Positions 25,531 to 39,509 of a DNA stretch of 64,000 nt are shown piece by piece (the first letter of the stretch is position 1; every line of letters starts with the position of its first letter). This DNA is from Glandiceps talaboti. Taxonomy: Eukaryota; Hemichordata; Enteropneusta; Spengelidae. The position numbers were made by a program, and so were the translations under genes. Below the pieces are notes generated by a model that saw only the letters and a program-made list of their open reading frames with translations, ran no database searches and was not told the origin of the DNA. The stretch covers positions 10,707,822 through 10,771,821 of the forward strand of contig NC_135570.1 in NCBI RefSeq assembly GCF_964340395.1, given 5' to 3'.

Positions 25531-26796
25531 TTTAACACTCAAAGTATACATTTTTGAAACCCCTTTCAGTCATCTACATGTAACCAACTTCATCATAGCA
25601 AAATCAAACATCTCATATCAAAGTTCTACTATCCATTGCAGGCATCAATTTCATATCACCATATCAACAATTTGAACTTAAAAATACAAAACAATCCTAA
25701 TGACTCACATCCATGTCTATCATTGAAGTACAAAATTAAAAACAAAGAAAAATAATTTATCTTGAACTCAGCTATAATTTGTAGGAATCAGACTATTCGA
25801 TCTCACTGACAATACAGGAAATACTACAATTTCCATAATTGTTTGAAAAAATAAAACAAAACTAAAACATTAGGCCTCTAACAGGTTGACTGAAAAAAAT
25901 ATTGGATATTAATCAGGGTATGCCATGGAATGTAGACTTCATTATCGGATATGAATCTGCTTTCACTAAAATTCACCCACCCTCCCGAAAAAAGATTTTT
26001 TTAACCCTGATCCTTTTGATAGAAAATAAGGTGACAGCTATCTACGATTGAATATTATGAATTCAACGCACTATTCAAATATTCTTAGCTGCTCCTTTTT
26101 TTTTTTTTTTAGAACATCCTACTTTGGTATTTTATTTGGGTATAAATTCTAGCCATCTAACAAAAATTGAATTTTACTTAAAAACAATTTTTTTTCAACT
26201 CACCAGAAAACACTCTACAGCATGCTTGCATCAGTAGTGTGTATTCGGAATCATAATTGAGGTGTGCATAAAAAAATTCTTTTTAAACCCACAGGTTTTT
26301 TTCACATTTTCATCAAACGTTGCAAGCAAATCCCCTGAGAAACTTATCATTATCAACAGAATTTTTACACCAAAATATCTTCATGGTGAATTGCGTCTGG
26401 CTTTTCCATACGTTGTCACAAGGACATCACCATATTTCCTGCCAGGTTATATTCATTCAATATATAATTTCCTTCACTGTAATTAAGGTTGTCAGCATCA
26501 CTTTTACTATTATTATTCATAAATATATACACCCCTGGATGTTTTGATAACCAGCTGTCCGTATGTTTCCATCCAGTCAGCAGAAATGACAAAAAATTAT
26601 GAATTTAAAAATTCAGATCACCAAGAGAAATTAATATTGGTGACATATCATCTCAAAGATATCAACTTGAAATTTGACAAAGTAAAAATTGTCATCTCAA
26701 AATTTCCCTCAATTTTCTACAACTTCCACACACACCTGGTTTTTCTTCAGACAAAAACATGCAAGTGTTTAAATCTCATCAGAATAATTTGCATAA

Positions 26797-26960
26797 AACT
26801 AGCAGACGACACATATTACATGTAAACATAATTTTGAAATCAGCCTGTCACCAGACTGGCTGAAAACTACCCAATGCTAAAACTAGCAGACGACACATAC
26901 TAAACATAATTTTGAAATCAGTCTCTGTCACTACACTGGCTGAAAACTACCCAATCAATA
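26797..26960 (+). repeat. Tandem duplication of about 83 bp
   Basis: AAACTAGCAGACGACACAT, then AAACATAATTTTGAAATCAG and TGGCTGAAAACTACCCAAT, occurs twice in a row. Confidence 0.82.
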
Positions 26961-28319
26961 TGATTGTTTCATAGAGTCAACAGCATTGGCCGCTACAATA
27001 ATACTGATTGGATGGAGGTGTTCTCTCTTTAGATTTAATCAGAGATACATTGTACACATTCTTACAAATCACTCTTCAAGGTTATGTAAGCACAATCAAT
27101 AGACAGTAAGTACTTGAGAAAACATAAACACATACATACTCTTGAAGACACAATATGTTCTCTCACTACAGGCTAAATTACGCTATAAATAACTCTCAAG
27201 GAAACTTGGATGGATAAAATTGAGACTTACGTAGCCAATAAATTGTTTTCCTCCTATCTCCCAATGCTTTATGTATTAAATCTTACAAATGCTAAAACAA
27301 ATTAACATATGGAGTTTCATTATTTTTGAAGGCTACTGAATCACATGAAGTGTTTGCTTTTTGGCACATTTTGAATTTTCAATATTCTATGACAATAAAG
27401 TAAAACTGTCCACAAAATTGTCTGTAACTTCAGAGTGTTTAAGTTGGTTTATGCTGATAACCTTCAGTAACTACTACTATAGAGGGGTAAGGGGAGACTT
27501 ACTTTTTACCTCCGTACTACATTTAAGTATCATTTATAACCGAGTTTCATTTTTTCCTTGATCAGTTTGGATTGTTTTTATCCATGTCCTTTTTGTGCTC
27601 AATCATGCTGAATCAAATAATTTTGCTCTGCGTCAAGTCTTTCAAATTTTTACTACTGGATTAAATTTGCAATCTTTAAAAACTCCCTCAAGTGCAAAAC
27701 TAGTTGAAAAATCAACCCTACCCTTCTTCCCTCAATTTCTACACATTTACACCAAGTTAGAGCAAAGGTCTTCTCTAAATTTCATATATTACTCACTAAC
27801 ACCTCAACCAATTTAATACTCTTAGCACTTGAGAATATAATGATCCACACAGACAAACAAACCCTCTCAATGTGAACTCTGCCCTCTGTGGAGAAAGTCA
27901 AAAACTTGGTGGTCCACAAGCAATTCTCATCCCAAGGTCAATAAAAATCTACATGGTATTTCTTATTGTAATTCTGAAATGAAAATAAATATGCTATTTT
28001 ATGCATATTTGTCTGTATTTTCCTTTCTCTTTTAATAAACAACATGTCGCTGAATTAAAAACTTAATCTTCTAGTTGGAGAATACCTTGTAATGTGCTCA
28101 ATATTTGAAGAAAAAAATATACAAAAAATAACTGAATAAAAACAAAAATATTATCGAGAATAATTCTGTATATGTTTTTTCAATTTTAAAAATGACACAA
28201 ATAAAAGCACATATTTCTTTTAATATTTTTAGCAGGGTTTGAATACATATAATATTCCTATTTGATAAAAAAAAATTGCCATTTTAAAAATAAATTTGTC
28301 GTGTACTTTTACAGCGTTA

Positions 28320-29660
28320 TTTTTGACTCTGTAGTTGTATCTGCAGACATGTGAATGCGACACGTGACGACAATCAGCTCGTTCAATGTAGTTACGGTAT
28401 AATTACTTTAATTATGTAACGCCAGTCTTGTTACCGAGACTGCCACTTCCAAGTATTGTGTCAAAAATAACGCCGCCGGCGGCGGCGATCACCGCGCACC
28501 ATGCACAGATTTGCATAAACAACAGACAGACACGGACGGAATTTTTCGCACTTGGTGAGCGTGCACAGTGAAGACTGTGCCAAGTAGTTTATTCAGTATC
28601 CGATTAGTAATCCTGAGAAATTGTATCTGCTTAAAGGCATTATACACAGATATACAGGCAATCTGTACGAGCCTCCACTACCTCGCGGGCTACCTACCTA
28701 CACACACACACACGCTCACCATTGACTGGCAAATTTAAGGTGACATCAAAACAGACCTTCGTCAAACACGAAAACGTGCATCGCGTCGATATATTTGGCG
28801 CGATTTATAAAAAAGTTAAAACTCACCTCCACTATCAGGTCAGTTGATCGCTCATCTGTGGCTTTTATATCGAAAAATCTGACAATTATTGAGCGTCTCT
28901 TTGCCTTGACCTGCCCTCTCTATCGCAATCAATTTTTCACTAACTTAGGGAAGCACTAATGTTTGTCATTTAGACCAATGGGGCTTCGTTTTACACGCAT
29001 AGGCGGCTGCTTTCAAAGCGCGCGGAAAGCAAAACTTCATTGGGAGAAAGTTTGATTGGCAAATAAGAATTGGGGACCCTGACCTGGGAAACACATTTCA
29101 AAATGTGCATTGCGACAACGAAATCCAGTTAAATTGATTTGTTTTCATTTGGATGTGTTTAGGGCGCCATCGGCTTCTTTTAAGTAAATCGGTTACAATG
29201 GTCTGCAACATTTGCCGCTTCGCACTCGGACACCTAGATTGACAATCAGTCACCTCTACTTACCACTCCGCGTCTGAATACTATGGGATTAGCAATTGAC
29301 TGAACGTCCAGAAGGGTGACTTTATTACAGATAAATAGGTTCTTCGAGAAGGGCAAAACAAGAGAAAGTGAAGACGTCTGCTGAGCAATAAAACATAACG
29401 AGTATATTTTCCCACGTTGACCCAACACATACACAGGATAGGTTTCACAAAGCCACGTCAAGCATATAATTGTAGGCGTGATAGGAATGTATAAGCACTG
29501 TTATTAAACTCTCAAAGGTATAAAAGTACTACATGTGTTACTCACTGTTGGATGCTCCCTTGGAAACGATGTTAGAGGGCGTCCCGAAATATCGTGAACG
29601 TCGCGTGTCTTTCGCAGCTCCCTGGAAATTATAAATTCGTGGAAACTTTCAGGAATTCAA
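28320..29660. promoter_or_regulatory. CpG-rich promoter-like region, possible start of a leftward gene
   Basis: This stretch is visibly richer in CpG than anything around it (GCCGCCGGCGGCGGCG at about 28471, GCGCGCGG near 29018). It has CCAAT-type motifs at 28976 (plus) and as ATTGG near 29039 and 29054. Three strong minus-strand splice donors lie in it: GGAG|GTGAGT (28827), GAGTG|GTAAGT (29264) and CAACA|GTGAGT (29546). A TATAAAAG occurs on the minus strand at 28868-28861. These fit alternative first exons of a minus-strand gene whose body lies to the left or outside the window. No coding exon of such a gene was found. Confidence 0.42.
29546..29621 (-). CDS. Candidate small exon in the promoter-like region
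   Basis: 76 nt bounded by TTTCCAG and GTGAGT on the minus strand, open in one frame (KDTRRSRYFGTPSNIVSKG) with elevated CpG. I cannot link it to a family or to a downstream coding exon. It may be a 5' UTR exon or chance. Confidence 0.25.
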
Positions 29661-29699
29661 ATCAATCTAGAGGACTGCGTTAAAACGCTAGTTTGCTTT

Positions 29700-29880
29700 T
29701 CACACACACACACACACACACACATCTCATTGACACTGTCTTACTACCACAGTTTTACTCTTCCCATAAATCACTAAATGATGAAATGAAATGAAGTGAA
29801 ATGAAATGATCGATCGATTGATTGATTGATTGATTGGTTGGTTGGTTGGTTGGTTGATTGATTGATTGATTGATTGAAGT
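29700..29880 (+). repeat. (CA)n and (TTGA/TTGG)n microsatellites
   Basis: CA array at 29700-29723, AATG/AAATG repeats at 29779-29808, then TTGA, TTGG and TTGA blocks to 29878. Confidence 0.93.
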
Positions 29881-30790
29881 TGAGTTTATATGTTTTTAGG
29901 ATGTACCCACAGTATTCTACTTACTGATGCATCACGTGTTTACAATTGACTGAACACAAACCTGGTACATTTTTACTTGGATAAATTATGAATGATCCGA
30001 TCACGTATATTTGTACCACGGTCACTTGTGAGCTCATAATATTCTATTCCTGGGTGATAATATTCTATTCTAGGTCATAATACAAAACAATGACGTTAGT
30101 AGGTCAAAAATACCGTCATCGGTGACTATATTTTCCGATGCAATCACCACTGATGGTATATTTTTTAATATGCTTTAACTTAAATACCTAAGTTCTGATA
30201 CAAAATTATGTGGTTCCGATTACACTCATTTTTAAAATAGGTGGGGTAGGTAGATTTTTTATTTTATTTTTTATTTCCTGTGTGAGTGTCTAGGTCAGGT
30301 AGTTTGTGTTTTCCATGGTCTCTGTGTTATTAGTTTCTTCCCATCACATGTACAGCCATTACAGATAGGAAGAACAGTTTTTATTGTCTTTTTATTAGTT
30401 GATGTCAGTTTCCGTGTCCACTATTTCTGTCGAGAATTTTAACGATTTATTTTTTGTTCTCGAACATGTAAAAAAAAAAGTTTAGTCTGGGGTCGGCAGT
30501 GAAAAATACGTGGGTCGGGTAACTGGAACCAAGGAACTGTTTTTTTCTGAGCCTAATAACGACATCATTTTGTATTAAGATCATCCTACAATAGAATATT
30601 ACTATCATGGAATATAATTTCGCTCACAATTACAAGTGACTGTGATTTGTACGGATAAGAATGATGTACAGGGACTGCCTACTATGCAAGTTATAAGCAA
30701 TACGATTATAAACACACATTTAGTGATGTCATAGAAGGCATGCATTGATTTATACTAGAATATTTTATTAAATTGAAGTTTTTTGGAAGT
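29875..30790 (+). repeat. Family C copy split by a family B insertion
   Basis: Family C landmarks (TATTCTACTTACTGATGCA, ACAATTGACTGAAC) occur at 29915-29960. The family C end (GTCATAGAAGGCATGCATTG) is at about 30730-30750. A family B element occupies 30203-30560 between them, together with other sequence. Confidence 0.55.
30203..30560 (+). mobile_element. Family B, well-preserved copy
   Basis: Carries ATGTGGTTCCGATTACACTC, AAAATAGGTGGGGTAGGTAG, TTGATGTCAGTTTCCGTGTC and a TCTGAGCCTAAT end. It is close to the 4706-5079 copy over its whole length. Confidence 0.65.
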
Positions 30791-31044
30791 ATTTTATTTG
30801 CCAATTTTGACTAGTCCTCGTAGATGGCGTCAATTTCAAAATTATTTTGCTGACTTGAAGAAATATAAGATTGGGTCATGACGTAAGAAACAGAAATAAC
30901 CAAGGATCGCCCTAGCCCTACTGGGGCGAGTGACAACAGTCGGAATCGAGTACCGAACTCTATACTCGCATTATGCAAGAAGGGCTAGGAGCGCCCTTAC
31001 AAATTTTTGCAGTATAATTGTAAAATGACAATTTCCTCAAAAAC

Positions 31045-32365
31045 TACACTAGCTGCGACTGGATGGAATAGACTGTGAGATACATGTACGTCGTATTGTT
31101 CAGCCGTACCGTATCAGGCTACGAATGTCCGTGTCTTACAAGTTACAGACTACAAGTGGAACGTTAAAAAAATTGAAAGAAAAAAATTGAAAAAAAATGT
31201 TAGGTACAATAACTTACTCTTAATATTGGACACTCTGAACAGTATCTCTTCACGTACCTGTGGATAGACGTATTTTAGTAGCTTTATACACGGCAAATTA
31301 CTAGCAGTATATCTCACTGTGATGTTTGGCATGGTGTTTGGGTCCTCACTAAAGAATCAGCGCCCTCTACGGCGATCAAGATTTCAACCTGTTTCGTACT
31401 GCTTACACGGTTAAGGATATCGACCATTAATTAACATGAACAATGTCTTCTTATTAGTATTTTAATAATTTTCAGTGAATATTTTGATGTTATTCCCAAA
31501 TAAATATCAGTGACCTAAGGGGCACTTGTCACTATGACAACCCTTAGGTCATGAGTCCATATTTTTTGTTCAACTTGGCTCATGCTTGGTATAAATTGTG
31601 GTTATCTTATCAAAAAAAGATACTCCTGGTGTAAGTAGTACAATTTTAACATGGTGACAAATTCAAAACTGAGCTTTCATTCATTCAAGATTAAAACTTG
31701 CCACTATGCTACCTACAGATAATATTGACGACTAATTAACAGATACAATGTCTTTTTTATGTTATTGCCTATTAATTGTGAAAATGTATCATTATTTGGC
31801 GAAAATATTATATCAGTTGTATGTATGTATGTATATATGTATATATGTATGTATGTGTGTGTGTGTATGTATGTATGTATGTATGTATGTATGTATGTAT
31901 GTATGTATGTATGTATGTATGTATATATATGTATGTATGTATGTGTGTGTGTGCATGTGTGCGTGCGTGTGTGTGTGTGTGCGTGTGCGTGCGTGGGTGC
32001 GTGCGTGTGTGTGTGTGTGTAAAGAATAGTTGGTGAGGGGATGGATGACAGTGGGACTCACTTGTTAAATCTACACCAGTTGGAAGTGGAATATATTTTT
32101 GAACAAACTGTTTTGTTAGATCTAATGATTTACTAATATTCATTAATATTATATACCATGAACAAGTATTGAATCACCTTTTGGTAAATATATTTGTACA
32201 GCTGTACACATAACATGGTATAATAAACCAAATCAAATAGAGTGTTAGGTCTGTACTCTAAAATCAACATGATCATAATTTTTGACCTGTTACTGTACTA
32301 TGTATGGATAAAATTGACCTCCAATGTCTAATTATTGGTATTTTGACGGTTTGTAGTGAATATTC
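31045..32365 (+). repeat. Two family A copies around a microsatellite
   Basis: Copy one is at about 31045-31490 (CTACACTAGCTGCGACTGG to TTTTCAGTGAATATTTTGAT). Copy two is at about 32110-32365 (ACCATGAACAAGTATTGAAT to AGTGAATATTCCAGTT). Between them lie a palindromic family D piece at 31495-31560 and the ATGT/GT microsatellite at 31818-32020. Confidence 0.55.
31818..32020 (+). repeat. (ATGT)n then (GT)n microsatellite
   Basis: ATGT units with TATA interruptions to about 31940, then GT/GC units to 32020. Confidence 0.96.
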
Positions 32366-32369
32366 CAGT

Positions 32370-35365
32370 TAAATATAAAATAAATAAGTAAAACATAAAT
32401 AAAATGGTTTATCTTGTTTATTGGAACGTAAACAAAAAAAGTGATTGAAGATAAAACTTATACAATTTTTCAAATCAATAAAATCAGTCATATTTTCAAG
32501 ATAACATTGCAATATACTTTAATAATTAAACCTACATGTTTGCAAACTTACTCCTCTCACCAAGGATAAGGTCAATGGCACTTCATTTGTAATTTTTTAT
32601 CACCGTAACAGATTTCAACTGGAATACACCTTTCTAGGAAAAGAGCGCCCTCTATTGAATGTTGTCAATCATCTGACATGTGTATGGTTATGTTTTCCTT
32701 TGTATAAAACAGCAGTGACAAATCCAATATGGCCGCTCACTGATTGCACAGCATTACCTCGTTGAACAGAAAAAAGCTGATGGCGAGAGAAGCTTTTACA
32801 CAGAGGGTGCTATTTCACAAAAAGGTGACTCTCATAAATTATTTTTTTAAAAGCTAGAATTTATAAATTTGGTTACTACCCACTTCAAGTATTGGTAAAC
32901 ATATTCACATCAATACAATCATAATGTTTGTATCATTTTGATAGATTGTGAAAAATAATGATCCCAGGGTCAAAATCTATAAATTCATTATTAAACATAT
33001 AAAGAACCTGCAAGAATGAATTTTCATTGACTGGGTTTATTGTTTATACTTATAAAAATTTCTATCCACAGAGTCGAAACATTATTTTGAAGTGAATTCG
33101 AAATTGTACAATAGCTAGCACACTGTAGTACACTTCTGATGATACTGACGAAATGGTGGTGAAAATTTGAGATTGGCTTCCAAGAAATTTCTTTGATTCT
33201 GTGAGTAGAAATTTCATTTACAGTACCTATAAAACGCCTACTGAAATGAAGATTTTGTGTTTTCTTTTGTGGTTATTTTCTGACAATTTTTTATCAGTTG
33301 TTTTGATAGAATCATGTCTTAGTACTAACAGGAAGGGAGGAACCAACAGACCACTTGCATGATTTCCTGTTGACCCTAAACTTTGCATCCAAGTATTTTT
33401 ATTTGTATCACACCATCATATCATTTACTTGTCGTGTTCTGTCATTAAAACATTTCTAGAAAACAAAAAGATCATCATTTTTGTAATTTGCAAAGACAAG
33501 CCAAGTTTAGAACAAATTACACTCCAAAATACACATCCTTCATACCAGGGTAAATATCTGATTGTGAAGTATGGAGAGGGTCATCAAGAGGTCATCATGG
33601 AAGTAGTCTATTTAAAGTGGCTATATGGATGAGGATTTGGTATTTATTTTGGATTTTTAATTTATAAAACAATTTTATCATGGCTTCCTACTTGAAAAAT
33701 CAACATGAAACAACATTTACTAAGTCTGTGTTTGTAACTCAATAAATTGCAAATAGCTAACAAATTTGTAAAAATTTGTAATTGAATGTACAACAAAAAT
33801 TTGTACACATTTATTAATCTTTTGCAATTTATTGGGTTACAAACAAGGACTCGACATAGGTTGTTTCACGTTGATTTTTCAAGTAGGAAGCCATGATAAA
33901 ATTGTTTCATGAATTAAAAATCCTAAATAAATACCAAATCCTCATCAATATCACCACTTTAACAAAAGTTCAACTTAATTTGCATATATGTTTACCAATA
34001 CCTTAATCAATACATGTATATAATCAATCAGAGAGTACTCTTTGCAATTTTTTAAGGACGGTACTTCAGAAATAAAATATTTTATTTTAAAAGTTGCTAA
34101 ATGCAGTTAAATATGTCATAAAAATTTCAATATAATATACAATGGGTGGGATTAATATTATGGGATGGCTTGTTTATAATAAATATATGGGGATGACAAA
34201 GTATAATAAATATTATGGGATGGACAGAATCAGGAAAGTTCAAAGTTCAAATACACTGTTAATGTTAGCACCGCGATTATAATCCAGTTACCTAGGGGAA
34301 TGGAAAGCCCTCTAACTGACTAAAAGTTAAGTTCAAAAGGACTGGTTTGTCTATTTGGGAAAATTTCATTAAAAGCTGAAAGAGAAAGAAATTTAAGTAT
34401 GACAGTATAAAAGTTATCAAATACAGGATAAAACAAGCGTAGACAAACAGTTTTTTAAAAGTTGAAAGGTTTTCTCAAGTTCTGAAAGTATTTAGAACAA
34501 TGCTATGGAGCTAAAATACATTCAGACATCACAAGAATAAACATGGTGAGATTTCACAGACAAAAATACTCAAAATAAAATTGTGAGTGCAAAATATTGA
34601 AAATCTCAGATACATTGTAAAGTGTTCATTATATATTGCTTGGTTGGGTGGTTTGTAAACTTAACAAATTCCAAGATATTGTAAGAAAACTTGAATTCAA
34701 TCAAAATCATACTAATTTATAAATACAGTAGTATTTCTTTGGAAATATTACGTGACAATTGATTTCTACTGTCAAATCAGCGAACAATATGTTGATTACC
34801 GCCCCATAATAAAATGGAATAACCCATCCATTCAGACAGACAGACAGACAGACAAACATGGTATCAAATTTTAACAGAATGGGTTAAGAGAATTATACCA
34901 TTCCCACAGCATTGTGCGTAGAAAAATATACAGATTTGGATAACTTTTTTTTACAGATTTCAAAAAATTCATGCTAATTTTCGTCAAGGTTATTTTTATA
35001 TCTGATCAAATCTGCACCCATACATGCTAAAAATACTCTGATTTCTGATTTAGTACCAATATTGTCTCACTACAGAATATATGTCAATCTGTCACCATGG
35101 CAACAGATTCCATGGTAACAAAGTCATTTACTAAGATATGCAAATTCTGAAGATCTGCATGTTAGTTTAAGGCAATTTACATTATATACAGACAATCCCA
35201 AGGATTTGATTGGAATACTATTATTATTCTAGATACAAAAATACAGGCCCCCTAAGTCAGCCACAAACCTCTCCTAAATTACAAGATCAAAATGCAAAAA
35301 TATGAAATTTGCCACCAGAGAGCATCATAACCATTGTCTTCTAAATTACACAGGAGTGAACAATA
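32370..35365. other. Intergenic stretch downstream of PTPN13
   Basis: Contains the foldback at 33626-33965 and short ATTATGGGATGG repeats at 34145-34215. No coding evidence. Confidence 0.5.
33626..33965. mobile_element. Long foldback repeat
   Basis: The left arm from about 33626 (ATGGATGAGGATTTGGTATT) is matched by the inverted right arm ending about 33955. The arms run through TTTTTAATTTATAAAACAAT, TTATCATGGCTTCCTACTTG and AAAAATCAACATGAAACAAC, about 140 bp each with few mismatches. A shorter outer pair, TATTGGTAAACATAT at about 32890 and its inverse at about 33990, may mark a larger structure. No target duplication was recognised. Confidence 0.7.
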
Positions 35366-35949
35366 TTTAATGCCACAATGTAAAATTTCTGTCACCAGAG
35401 GGTGCTATAACCATTGCTTCTTTGAAACTTTGTGGTCATGATTTTTATACTACTGATAAAACAAAAGTGTTCCAAGGTGCATCTCCTGAACTTTAACTTT
35501 GTGGTTTCACAATAAACCATTGTGCACCATTCTTGTGTAAACTGTTATTTCATAATTCAATTTTAGTAGTACAACACAATCCCTGTAAAAAGCCAAAATG
35601 AGGTAATATGCAAAAATAAACCCCTGGAAACTAGATAAAATAATGAGTGTAGTCAAATATGTTAATATTTACCCTTATTATTGAAAGCTAAAAGGGATGC
35701 CAAAGATGTTGTCCTACTTAACATAAATTATATAACTTTCACATTGATTGGAAATTGTCCCAATAAATGTATTTTAGTTTGTGGAATCTTCGGACATCAG
35801 TGTCTGTTTTTCTTAATATGGTGTCTCTCAACATCTTTGTAGTCTTTTCTCTACCATCCCTTGTCTCTGGACAATGGAGTGATCCATGCAGTGGTAAGCA
35901 TGGAGGTTAAACCAAATGTAAGGGCAGTTTTGGGGGTGGTGTTCCATAT
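35366..35949 (-). other. Probable PTPN13 3' UTR
   Basis: Downstream of the TAG I find no AATAAA on the minus strand for about 900 bases. The nearest candidate cleavage signal is a variant ATTAAA at 35371-35366. The UTR end is therefore a guess. The stretch has no ORF or repeat that I recognise. Confidence 0.35.
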
Positions 35950-38900
35950 CTATGACGTCAAAGACTGCAGGGTTTCCAGGATGGCTTTGTAGCAGAAGAT
36001 ATACTGGTCCTGAAAATACACAGAAAGATTTTAATAATTAAAGGCCAAATAAAAAAAAATAATGTGTTTCTGATAAACCCAACCAACCCTAGTTTAAGCC
36101 CCAACCCTAAACATTTCTTTTTTTACATGCAAACAGGTAAAATGATAACAATTTACTTTTATTTCCATGTACACCTTCATGCCTTTGCCTCATCTGTTGT
36201 CACTTTCATTTAAAATCACAACATAGAAACCAAATAACGTTACTTACCTTGGTCTGAATCATACCCTGCCTCTGTCCTCTCAAGCCCTGGACAATCTCAA
36301 ATATATTAAACTATCAAAGAAAGAACAACATACAGGTGATGTAAGTGCCACGGAAATGTTACAAAACTGAGTTGCAAAAACTGGCAAGTTTGATGTTTCT
36401 GATGTCAATATTGATTAGGAGTCATGAAGGAATTACGTGGCAATAGCCTTGTAATATATAATATGCACATTGTTGGCCCAAGACCAAGTCTATTTCTGAA
36501 AGGCTAAAGTCCTTAGGCAAGATTTGAACCACCATTGTGCCTCAGTCACTCCAGCGTTATATTAGTGGGGATCTGGTAGGACAAAGGTTAGTATGTGAAG
36601 GACTTAGTACTGTGTGCTTACAGAGTCAGCAGGCGTTATATGGAGTTGAGGAAGTATAAAGGGTCAAACTCTGAACACTGCAATAACTTGTACTTTGAAT
36701 ATGCTACTTAAGATTGTTACTTACATTAAGATCTCTCTCAATCATTGCTAGTACTAAATCAATAGTGATGACAGTACCAGTACGACCTATACCAGCACTA
36801 CAATGTACCACAATTGGACCTGATTCGTGTATTCTACGCATGTATGCCATATACTGAATCAGCGGAAGACCTGATGCTGGTACACCGTGGTCCGGCCAGG
36901 TGGTGAAATTCAGGTGAGTCACATGCCATTCTTTACCAGACTGTGAAGAAGAAGATTATTTCTTTCATGTCAATATGATGTGTCTAATTAGCGTGAATGA
37001 AACAAGTTTTGGTCCTTGAATCTAGGAATTAGCAAGAGAATTTCATAGTGGCTTCTTGTTTCCCATATTTGGTCATCACAGGTGACCTGTCAAACTAATC
37101 ATTTCCAAATAAGGACATCTCACATAAAATCCGTCAAACTATATTCATTTCCATATAAAGACATTTGTGATGAACTCTGTAAAATTAATTATTTCCATAT
37201 ATGATCACCTTACATGAAGTCAGTCAAACCAAGCATTTCCATCTTTGGTCATCATATAAAGTTGGTCAAACTAAGCATTTCCATATAAGGTCATCTCACA
37301 CAACCTGTCAAGGTAGTCTTTTCCATATAAGGTCATTTCGCATTAACTATTAAAGTCAACCAATCGTTTCCAAACATGTATATGGTTATCTCCCATGAAC
37401 TCTGTCAAGCTAACCATTTCCATATAAGGTAATAACATGTTGGCGTTCATCCCATATTAGGGAAATAGATTTACATACCTTCTGATCAGTCATGGTGAGT
37501 TTTCTGATATCAAAATTATCCAAAGTCTGCAGTGTTGTCATTTGTAATTCATAGCGACCAGAGACAATCATCGGCGTATCTACACTATCAGGCCAATAAC
37601 GATGACATTTGACCTAAAAAAGAAATCAAATCACTTGTCAACTTCAAAACAATGTTATAATCCTACATTTTACTAGGTTGGCCTTTGATAATATAAATTG
37701 TTATCATATATATAAATGTTTGCATGACTATTATGGATTTGAATGATTGAGATTTCTCATTATTTTTTCCGACAGACTTTCAATTTTTTTTGGCTATTTT
37801 TCTTAAAGCATGGTCAAGTATCTTCATATCTGTCCAGTCATATTAAAGATACAGGCAGATTTCTTAATGGCAGATTTGTTTTCTGGCATACCTGGACAGA
37901 TTTTCTTGTGAATAATTTTGTATTTGATAAAGTCTCTCATAAACAGTTTATCAACAAATCGTTTAGGGTACACAACATACATATGTTGGGCCTTGTGTTC
38001 TTCAGTCTTGGCATTGTGGGTACTCTAACATAATCAGAACAGTTTGATTTAAACAACTGACTGGGTAGATTATGCCATGCATGAGCCAAGTTGTACAAAA
38101 ATATGGAATATATACTCTGGTCATTCTACATCACGACAGCACACATCTATGTCACGATAATACATGTCTACGTCACCGGTTCTGCTGTGTTCGAAATATG
38201 AGTCAAAACGTTCAAAATTACCATTATTTCCCCTGATTTTGCTTTGATATTACTGGTGCTGGTATAATTATGTTATTCTCTAACATTTTTCTTCATTCAG
38301 CCAGAAAATACTCGTGACCTAAGGGTTGTCACTACGAGTTGCTAGATGAATAGTAACAAAGGTCCTTAGGTGACTCATATTTTCCAGCTGAATGAACAAA
38401 AATATTGGGGGAATAAAATCTAATTGTTGTACTGAGTGTTGCCATGGTTTATACTCTATATCCCTAATATAACTTGTCTTCTTCTTTTCATAGGTTAAAA
38501 AAACAGACTTAGGTCTCCACCATGGATCAACTACTCTTTACTTATCTCACTTTTCCTGAGATCTCTCTTTCTTAAAATGATATACTTTTTTTTTCAAGTT
38601 AAGGAAACTCTGCTAAAATAAATAACTAATGCTACAAACAACATCTTCTCTTCAGAACTGTAAGATGAATTATGCAAATCTCTTTTTCCTGAATACAACT
38701 ATACAATCTTCCATCATCTGACTCACCTTTCCATTCTCAATATCCAAGGTTACCATGGCAATGGTGTCGACTTCCTGTTCCCAGATCATTTGCCAGAAAT
38801 CTCCAGTAGTATGTGGTAGTGGTCCCTGACATGCAATGTAGTTATACGGTGTATTACCAACAGACCATCGGATATGACTAGCATTAATGTAGTCACTTGA

Positions 38901-39509
38901 CTTGCCTGCCTTTAATTTTACTCTTGTTGCGTCATCTACAACAACAAAATAAAACATATTGTGATATCACCTTTGAGGGTTCATCTGTGTTATTCAACAT
39001 GAATGCATGTTACAATGCTATGATGTAAAACATTTACAATGCATAATAGCAGCCACAATGCATGATCAGTTACAATGCACACTAACAGCTATATTGTACT
39101 GTAACAGCTATGATGAAAAAGTTCAAATGCATAAATTAAAACAATTACAATACATGACAGCAGCTACAATACATAAGTTACATGTACAATGCTTGATAGT
39201 AGTTACAATACATGTTACAGTTACAATGCATAACAGTTACAATGCATGATAGTAGCTACAATACATATGTTACTGATACAATACATGGTAGTCACAAGTT
39301 ACAATACATAAGTTACACAATTACAATGCATGATAACAGTTACAATTCCCAACTGAATGAATTGGTAACTAAGCAGAAAAAAATGAAATGGAAGGAAATA
39401 GAAAGTGCTATTACTTACAGGGAAGAACATTTCTGTATCTGTTCTTATCTTTATTAATGATTTTCTTGGCTGATTGACAGTCATCAACTGACTTCACAAG
39501 TCGCAATTG
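35950..39509 (-). CDS. PTPN13: PTPN13 tyrosine phosphatase catalytic domain exons
   Basis: Exons 39509-39419, 38935-38727, 37613-37479, 36940-36725, 36310-36248 and 36009-35950 encode residues 2324 to 2580. The phosphotyrosine-recognition loop reads NRYRNVLPYDATRV. It is followed by DYINASHIR, YIACQGPLP, TTGDFWQMIWEQ and KCHRYWP. The WPD loop is TTWPDHGVP (general acid Asp near 2485). The signature is VVHCSAGIGRTG (nucleophile Cys near 2515, then the phosphate-binding Arg). The Q-loop is RQGMIQTKDQY. All catalytic residues are present, so an active enzyme is predicted. The protein ends SLTS before TAG at 35952-35950; this is not a typical PDZ ligand. Confidence 0.95.

Noticed and set aside
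26544-26825. Plus-strand 93-codon frame
   Set aside because: No motif, no splice or promoter context, and base composition like its non-coding surroundings.
28861-28868. TATAAAAG on the minus strand as a TATA box
   Set aside because: It lies only about 35 bases from the GTGAGT donor at 28826, leaving an unrealistically short first exon; kept only as part of the general promoter-like region.
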